Below are positions 7,246 to 10,027 of a DNA stretch of 10,027 nt, in pieces. A model generated the notes under the pieces. That model was given only the letters and a program-made list of their open reading frames with translations, ran no database searches and was not told the origin of the DNA. A program made the position numbers and the translations under genes. The stretch is from assembly GCA_964292295.1 (NCBI GenBank), contig CAXYVC010000104.1, forward strand, positions 1 to 10,027, given 5' to 3'. The stretch's first letter is position 1. Each line of letters starts with the position of its first letter. The DNA comes from CAXYVC01 sp964292295 (GTDB taxonomy: Bacteria; Acidobacteriota; Holophagae; Holophagales; Holophagaceae).

Positions 7246-7273
7246 AAAAAGAAAGCCCCTCGCACGAAGGGGC
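7246..7273 (-). terminator. Rho-independent terminator of the tRNA-Ser locus
   Basis: On the minus strand, GCCCCT (plus 7268-7273) and AGGGGC (plus 7255-7260) form a six-base-pair GC-rich stem around a seven-base loop. The tract TTTCTTTTT (plus 7246-7254) follows. It begins four bases after the encoded CCA of the tRNA fragment. A terminator so close behind the tRNA 3' end is the native arrangement, so it marks the low-coordinate side as undisturbed chromosome. Confidence 0.8.
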
Positions 7274-7276
7274 ACC

Positions 7277-7342
7277 TGGCGGAGAGTGAGGGATTCGAAC
7301 CCCCGTTGCGGTCACCCGCAAACCTGATTTCGAGTCAGGCGA
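7277..7342 (-). pseudogene. 3' fragment of tRNA-Ser(CGA); integration (att) site
   Basis: Read on the minus strand, the segment contains an anticodon stem CCTGA/TCAGG with loop CTCGAAA (anticodon CGA, plus 7330-7332), which decodes UCG serine. A long variable arm follows (TTGCGG-GTGA-CCGCAA, about 7305-7322), then the T arm GGGGG-TTCGAAT-CCCTC (7288-7304), the acceptor 3' strand ACTCTCC (7281-7287), discriminator G and an encoded CCA (7277-7279). The long variable arm confirms a class II serine tRNA. Past about 7342 the sequence turns AT-rich. No proper D arm is found, and only about four of the seven acceptor pairs could form, so this is not a functional tRNA. An integrase gene begins about 170 bp away, so this is most simply one end (attL or attR) of an element integrated at the anticodon region. 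The intact copy should lie at the other end, outside the window. Confidence 0.8.
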
Positions 7343-7415
7343 TTTATTGTGTTTCAATGTTTTCCTCTGTTCGCATTCATTTTGTATTTCTTGTCCATGA
7401 ACGAGATACTTCAAA

Positions 7416-7445
7416 TTCAAACGATTGTGCACACAGGAATACAGT
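7416..7445 (+). promoter_or_regulatory. Putative integrase promoter
   Basis: TTCAAA (7416-7421) and TACAGT (7440-7445), 18 bp apart, each match the sigma70 consensus at four of six positions. They lie in the AT-rich stretch between the att site and the integrase. Transcription would start near 7452, at the first copy of the repeated CCGGGATAC motif. Just inside the promoter is the palindrome TGTGCACA (7426-7433). Assignment is by pattern only. Confidence 0.3.
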
Positions 7446-7451
7446 TCTCGT

Positions 7452-7500
7452 CCGGGATACCAGCGGGATACGAAAGGTGTAACCTGATTCCGTATCCCGG
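7452..7500. repeat. Three copies of a CCGGGATACG-like motif in the integrase leader
   Basis: CCGGGATACc occurs at 7452-7461, gCGGGATACG at 7463-7472 and the exact inverted form CGTATCCCGG at 7491-7500. Each direct copy matches the inverted one at nine of ten positions. Copies one and two are 11 bp apart, about one helical turn, so both would face the same side of the DNA; copy three ends on the integrase ribosome binding site. The arrangement suits arm-type binding sites of the recombinase, excisionase sites or an operator for autoregulation. Which one applies cannot be decided from sequence. Confidence 0.6.
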
Positions 7501-7508
7501 GAGTGCGG

Positions 7509-8726
7509 ATGGCCATCAAACTCGATCAACGCATCCTCAGGACACTCCCTTTGGAGGAGGAGAACACCCGCACTCGCTATGCGGATTCCATCGTCCAGGG
7601 GCTCCATGTAGAGGTGCTTCCTGCCTCTACGCTTGGTGGTGAACTCCGAAAGGTATGGCGACTGCGCTATCGCACCACCTCTGGCGAGCGGAAGTGGCTT
7701 ACCTTGGGCACCTGGCCAGCCACCAGCGTGGACGCGGCACGCTCCGAAGCCCGCCGCGTCATCGGCGATGTCGAGAAGGGCGCCGATCCTGCTGCCGAAC
7801 GCAAGGCAATGAAGAAGGCGGCCACCGTCGATGCCCTCTGGGAGCAATTCAAGGAATTGCATGGGCCCCACCTGCGTCCAACCACCATCAAGGGATATAA
7901 GGACCAATACCGAGCCCACATCGAAGGCACCTTCGGCTCCACAAAGATCCAGAACCTCACCCGCGAGGCCATCACACGCTGGCATCGCAAGATCAGCGAG
8001 ACCGCACCCACCAGTGCGAACTATGCATTGCGGGTCCTGAGCACCCTTCTGGCCCGAGCTGAAGAGTGGGGGCACATCCCGCTCGGCACGAACCCGGCCA
8101 AGCTGGTGAAGCAGAACAAGGCCAAGAAGAAGCACCGCCCCCTCACCACTGAGGAATCCCATCTGGTGGGCAGCACCATCACCCTGCTTGCCAAGGAAGG
8201 GACGATCAGCGCCAAGGTGGCTGCGGCGCTTCGGCTCCTGCTGCTCACCGGGTGCCGCCGAGGTGAAATCGCAAACCTGAAGTGGGTTGAGGTCAACCAG
8301 GAATCGGGATGCATCGTACTTGGCGAAGATGACACCAGCGACCACAAGACAAAGGATCACTTCGGCGCGAAATCGATCTTCCTGGGTCCCACCGCACTTC
8401 AGATCCTCAAAGAACTAGCGGAGCAGCGCCTGAGCGCCTACGTCTTTCCCGGCTCCAGGAAAGGCATGCCCATGAGCCCTATGACCATCAACCGGGGCTG
8501 GGACCTGGTTCGCAAGAAGGCTGGCGTTCCCGATGCCCGTCTGCACGACCTGCGCCACACTGTCGGCGCCATGGCGGGCGCCACGCTTCCCGCCTTCATG
8601 GTCCAGACCATCCTCGGCCACAAGCAGCCGTCCACCACCAGCCGCTACGCCAAGCCCATCGACTCGGCAACTGAACAGGCTGTCCATAACCTCCAGCGCC
8701 AGATCGCCGCGAACCTGGGACTGTGA
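7509..8726 (+). CDS. Tyrosine recombinase/integrase, P4-type
   Basis: This 405-residue site-specific recombinase should integrate and excise the element at the tRNA-Ser gene. The N-terminal ~95 residues form a DUF4102-like arm-binding domain (WRLRYRTTSGERKWLTLGTW). The SAM-like core-binding domain is about 105-200 (TVDALWEQFKELH through LLARAEEWG). The catalytic domain is C-terminal, with Arg250 in LLTGCRRGEI, a probable Lys near 282, His346 and Arg349 in LHDLRHT, His371 in ILGHKQ and the nucleophile Tyr380 in TTSRYAKP. All key residues are present, so it looks active. ATG at 7509 is preferred over the in-frame GTG at 7503 because GGGAG (7499-7503) stands five bases before it. Base composition is lower in GC than the operon. 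The gene reads away from the att site and ends in a short gap before the convergent DUF3800 gene. Confidence 0.95.
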   Translation: MAIKLDQRILRTLPLEEENTRTRYADSIVQGLHVEVLPASTLGGELRKVWRLRYRTTSGERKWLTLGTWPATSVDAARSEARRVIGDVEKGADPAAERKAMKKAATVDALWEQFKELHGPHLRPTTIKGYKDQYRAHIEGTFGSTKIQNLTREAITRWHRKISETAPTSANYALRVLSTLLARAEEWGHIPLGTNPAKLVKQNKAKKKHRPLTTEESHLVGSTITLLAKEGTISAKVAAALRLLLLTGCRRGEIANLKWVEVNQESGCIVLGEDDTSDHKTKDHFGAKSIFLGPTALQILKELAEQRLSAYVFPGSRKGMPMSPMTINRGWDLVRKKAGVPDARLHDLRHTVGAMAGATLPAFMVQTILGHKQPSTTSRYAKPIDSATEQAVHNLQRQIAANLGL

Positions 8727-8738
8727 TCACCCATGGAA

Positions 8739-8792
8739 CCGTGGGAAGCGGGGGAACCCAAGGAGTCCATTGGCCTTTTCCGATTCCCACGG
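8739..8792. repeat. Inverted repeat downstream of the integrase
   Basis: CCGTGGGAA (8739-8747) is the exact reverse complement of TTCCCACGG (8784-8792). The 36-base interval can fold further (CCAA/TTGG). It starts 13 bp after the integrase stop codon. No T tract follows, so it is not a standard terminator; it may stabilise the mRNA end. The rest of the 8727-8934 spacer shows no credible gene. Confidence 0.35.
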
Positions 8793-8934
8793 GTCCCACA
8801 ACCAGGGAACTCAGGCGCTCGGCTACCCCTCACACTGAGATTTCGATTGCGGGCCCAGAATCCGGAATGGATACTGGATGTGTCGGGTGCCCCTGGTGGG
8901 CTCGATATGGGTAATCCCAGCCTGACACCAGTTC

Positions 8935-8970
8935 AAAGGCCCTGCTCCTTCAGAGTGGGGCCTTTCCTTT
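8935..8970. terminator. Shared (bidirectional) terminator between integrase and DUF3800 gene
   Basis: AAAGGCCC (8935-8942) pairs perfectly with GGGCCTTT (8958-8965), with CTC/GAG able to pair inside the loop. On the plus strand the stem runs into TTTCCTTT, and on the minus strand it ends in TTT, so it can stop both converging transcripts. The stop codon of the DUF3800 gene (8950-8952) lies in the loop, so the hairpin straddles that gene's 3' end. Confidence 0.65.
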
Positions 8971-9789
8971 GTAGTCGTCCCAGGCTCCCCGTGCTACCTC
9001 AATCAGAGGGGAACCCTCCGGCCAGACCTTCAAGCCATCGAGCGTCTGCCCGCTGGGACGGCGGTAGAAAGAGGGCAGGAGCATCTGGAAGTAGGGGTAT
9101 GCAAGGTCCTCAGATTTGAAGGCCCGGTACACGTTGTATGCCAGCAAGTCCGCCAACTGGACGCCGTTGGAAAGCTCGCTCCGCGTGAAGAAGGGATACT
9201 CCACGATGTGGCGGAAGGCCATATTGGCGTTTCCAGCCCGCTGAAAATAGGCGTGTTTCATCGCCACAGCCTGGTTCAGTTCCTTGCTGGTGTCGTCCAT
9301 GACGATGAGCGCCTGGTGCTTGGGATGGTATTCCGTCATGAAGTGCTCGATCCGTTCCAGCATGAACTCGTAGGCCTTCTTGTGAAGGGTCTCATGGGTC
9401 ATGTGGTCGCGAAGGAAACGCTTGTCGATCACGGCGGCCATGACCACGGCTTTGCACGCCGAAACTTGGTCGAAGTAGACTTTCACGAGGCGTTCGATGT
9501 CTGTGTCGCAAAGGGAGGCCAGAAAGGGGCTCTTCTCCTCCCTCTCCTTCCTATTCCGGATCCAATTCGACTTGACCTCGCAGTCTGCCAACTGAAAAGG
9601 CCCCACCTGCTTGCGTCGGAGATGGTCAGCCAGTTCGAGCTTGATGTACGAGATGTCCCGATCGAAGGGTCGCCATTTCCCTTCAAACATCCCCACCGCC
9701 AGCAGAACGTAGAGGTGGTCCTTTGGCTTCTCGGGCGTGCCAACAGACGGATCCCTGGATCCCGATTCGTCGAAGTAGAAGAAATACAT
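8950..9789 (-). CDS. DUF3800 domain-containing protein
   Basis: This 279-residue protein matches the DUF3800 family, which has no settled function and is common in phages, mobile elements and defence neighbourhoods. Landmarks are the N-terminal YFFYFDESGS (Asp7-Glu8), a central LIVMDDTSKE (Asp165-Asp166), and NGVQLADLLAYNVYRAF with Gln211 and Asp214. Acidic residues at the end of a first strand, on a central strand and in a late helix would suit an RNase H-like metal-dependent nuclease; that is inference. The length is typical and the gene is intact. ATG at 9789 is the only start available, since an in-frame TAG lies 27 bases upstream. Its ribosome binding site is poor (GGGG). An AAGGAG farther upstream is too distant. 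Composition is less GC-rich than the operon. No toxin or antitoxin partner is visible next to it within the window. Confidence 0.85.
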   Translation of the reverse strand: MYFFYFDESGSRDPSVGTPEKPKDHLYVLLAVGMFEGKWRPFDRDISYIKLELADHLRRKQVGPFQLADCEVKSNWIRNRKEREEKSPFLASLCDTDIERLVKVYFDQVSACKAVVMAAVIDKRFLRDHMTHETLHKKAYEFMLERIEHFMTEYHPKHQALIVMDDTSKELNQAVAMKHAYFQRAGNANMAFRHIVEYPFFTRSELSNGVQLADLLAYNVYRAFKSEDLAYPYFQMLLPSFYRRPSGQTLDGLKVWPEGSPLIEVARGAWDDYKGKAPL

Positions 9790-9852
9790 CCCGACCCCAA
9801 GATTGAATTCAGTCTACCCGGCTCCTTGAGCAATCATCCGCCCTCTGCCAGA

Positions 9853-9910
9853 GACAGAGCCGGAGGCCCCCCAAACCCGCAGCACTAGAGCCTTAGCTCA
9901 GGGCTCTGTC
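9853..9910. repeat. Mutually exclusive hairpins upstream of the DUF3800 gene
   Basis: GGCTCTGTC (9902-9910) is the exact reverse complement of GACAGAGCC (9853-9861), and its GGCTCT part also pairs with AGAGCC at 9887-9892 (nine-base loop). Only one pairing can form at a time, so this could be a switchable leader structure for the DUF3800 transcript. Neither hairpin is followed by a T tract on either strand. Confidence 0.4.
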
Positions 9911-9940
9911 CTGCTGTCCTCTGCCGTCGGCGTCGGTATC

Positions 9941-9986
9941 GGGCCCCCCCCTTCTGTGGGGCGGGGGGGGTGCGCACCCCAGCCCC
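9941..9986. repeat. G/C homopolymer and perfect palindrome
   Basis: Eight C (9944-9951) are followed by eight G (9963-9970), which can pair, and the last four G start a perfect 14-base palindrome GGGGTGCGCACCCC (9967-9980). Another run of six C follows at 9983-9988. The segment could form very stable hairpins or G-quadruplex/i-motif structures. It has no open reading frame of note, and nothing recognisable lies between it and the window edge. A sequencing or assembly artefact is possible. Confidence 0.6.
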
Positions 9987-10027
9987 CCACCTTGGTGTGT
10001 GTTGAAGAAGGCACCTGGAAAAGGGAA

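Larger units (their letters stand above)
7277..10027. mobile_element. Integrated element at tRNA-Ser(CGA), partial (runs off the window)
   Basis: The element starts at the tRNA-Ser 3' fragment and continues right through the integrase, the DUF3800 gene and the hairpin-rich end. Support comes from the truncated tRNA, the abrupt change to a stretch of 34% GC (7341-7440, counted), the site-specific recombinase beside the att site, and genes of lower GC and different character from the redox operon. The native tRNA terminator on the left shows which side is chromosome. The second att copy was looked for in 8726-10027 and not found, so the element's length is unknown. No replication, conjugation or phage structural genes are visible in this part; it may be a genomic island, an integrative element or a satellite. 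Confidence 0.65.

Noticed and set aside
5500..7275. 591-residue frame that would fuse the FMN-reductase protein to a long N-terminal part
   Set aside because: The added part overlaps the clearly coding alcohol dehydrogenase in another frame and is arginine/proline/glycine-rich without motifs. The internal ATG at 6036 has a good ribosome binding site.
7277..7370. A complete tRNA-Ser gene
   Set aside because: The 5' side allows only about four of seven acceptor pairs and lacks a D stem and the conserved GG of the D loop.
7004..7519. 171-residue minus-strand frame containing GLRVTATGVRIPHSPP
   Set aside because: That peptide is the familiar spurious translation of the tRNA-Ser variable and T arms; the frame also overlaps the dehydrogenase gene.
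8810..8840. CTGAGATTTCGATTGC as a possible second copy of the att core
   Set aside because: It needs a gap and several mismatches to match the anticodon arm, and neither variable-arm nor T-arm sequence accompanies it.
8733..9119. 128-residue plus-strand frame after the integrase
   Set aside because: It crosses the terminator hairpin and runs antisense to the DUF3800 gene. The sequence has low complexity, with no domain and no ribosome binding site.
9887..9907. GAGCCTTAGCTCAG resembling the 5' end of a tRNA
   Set aside because: No anticodon arm, T arm or acceptor 3' strand follows; the bases form a simple hairpin instead.
1..10027. CRISPR array or insertion sequence
   Set aside because: No regularly spaced direct repeats, no transposase, and no terminal inverted repeats were found.

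Overview
The window is high-GC DNA from a bacterium. The lineage cannot be fixed from the sequence. Dense same-strand gene packing, clear GGAGG-type ribosome binding sites and a YqhC-type AraC regulator fit a GC-rich Gram-negative such as an Acidobacteriota (Geothrix/Holophaga-like) or a proteobacterium, but this is a guess. The window divides into a chromosomal left part (about 1-7279) and an integrated-element right part (about 7280-10027, running off the edge).

Left part. A PLP-dependent aminotransferase (179-1300, +) has an AT-richer leader with a palindromic operator-like site. It converges on, and overlaps by 31 bp, the end of a seven-gene minus-strand operon. In transcription order the operon encodes a zinc alcohol/aldehyde dehydrogenase of the CAD/YahK type (7103-6051), an FMN-reductase-fold protein with a compact four-cysteine motif (6036-5500), a DkgA-like aldo/keto reductase (5486-4635), a second aldo/keto reductase (4619-3624), a flavodoxin-like protein (3596-3075), a tandem carboxymuconolactone-decarboxylase-domain protein (3062-2283) and an AraC regulator with a YqhC-type N-terminal domain (2253-1270). 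Intergenic gaps are only 12-29 bp, so they are almost certainly co-transcribed. In E. coli YqhC controls yqhD (aldehyde reductase) and dkgA (aldo/keto reductase). The parallel suggests an aldehyde and reactive-electrophile detoxification or redox module whose own regulator is the last gene.

Right part. At 7277-7342 lies the 3' portion of a tRNA-Ser(CGA) gene on the minus strand: anticodon arm, long variable arm, T arm, acceptor 3' strand and encoded CCA. It is followed at once by a rho-independent terminator, but the acceptor 5' strand and D arm are missing and replaced by sequence of about 34% GC. This is the expected remnant of site-specific integration into a tRNA gene. A complete P4-type tyrosine recombinase (7509-8726, +) starts about 170 bp away, behind three copies of a CCGGGATACG-like motif. 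Converging on it is a DUF3800 protein (9789-8950, -), a plausible cargo or defence gene. A hairpin between the two genes looks like a shared terminator. The last 190 bp is rich in hairpins and G/C homopolymers with no recognisable gene. The intact half of the tRNA and the other att site are not in the window.
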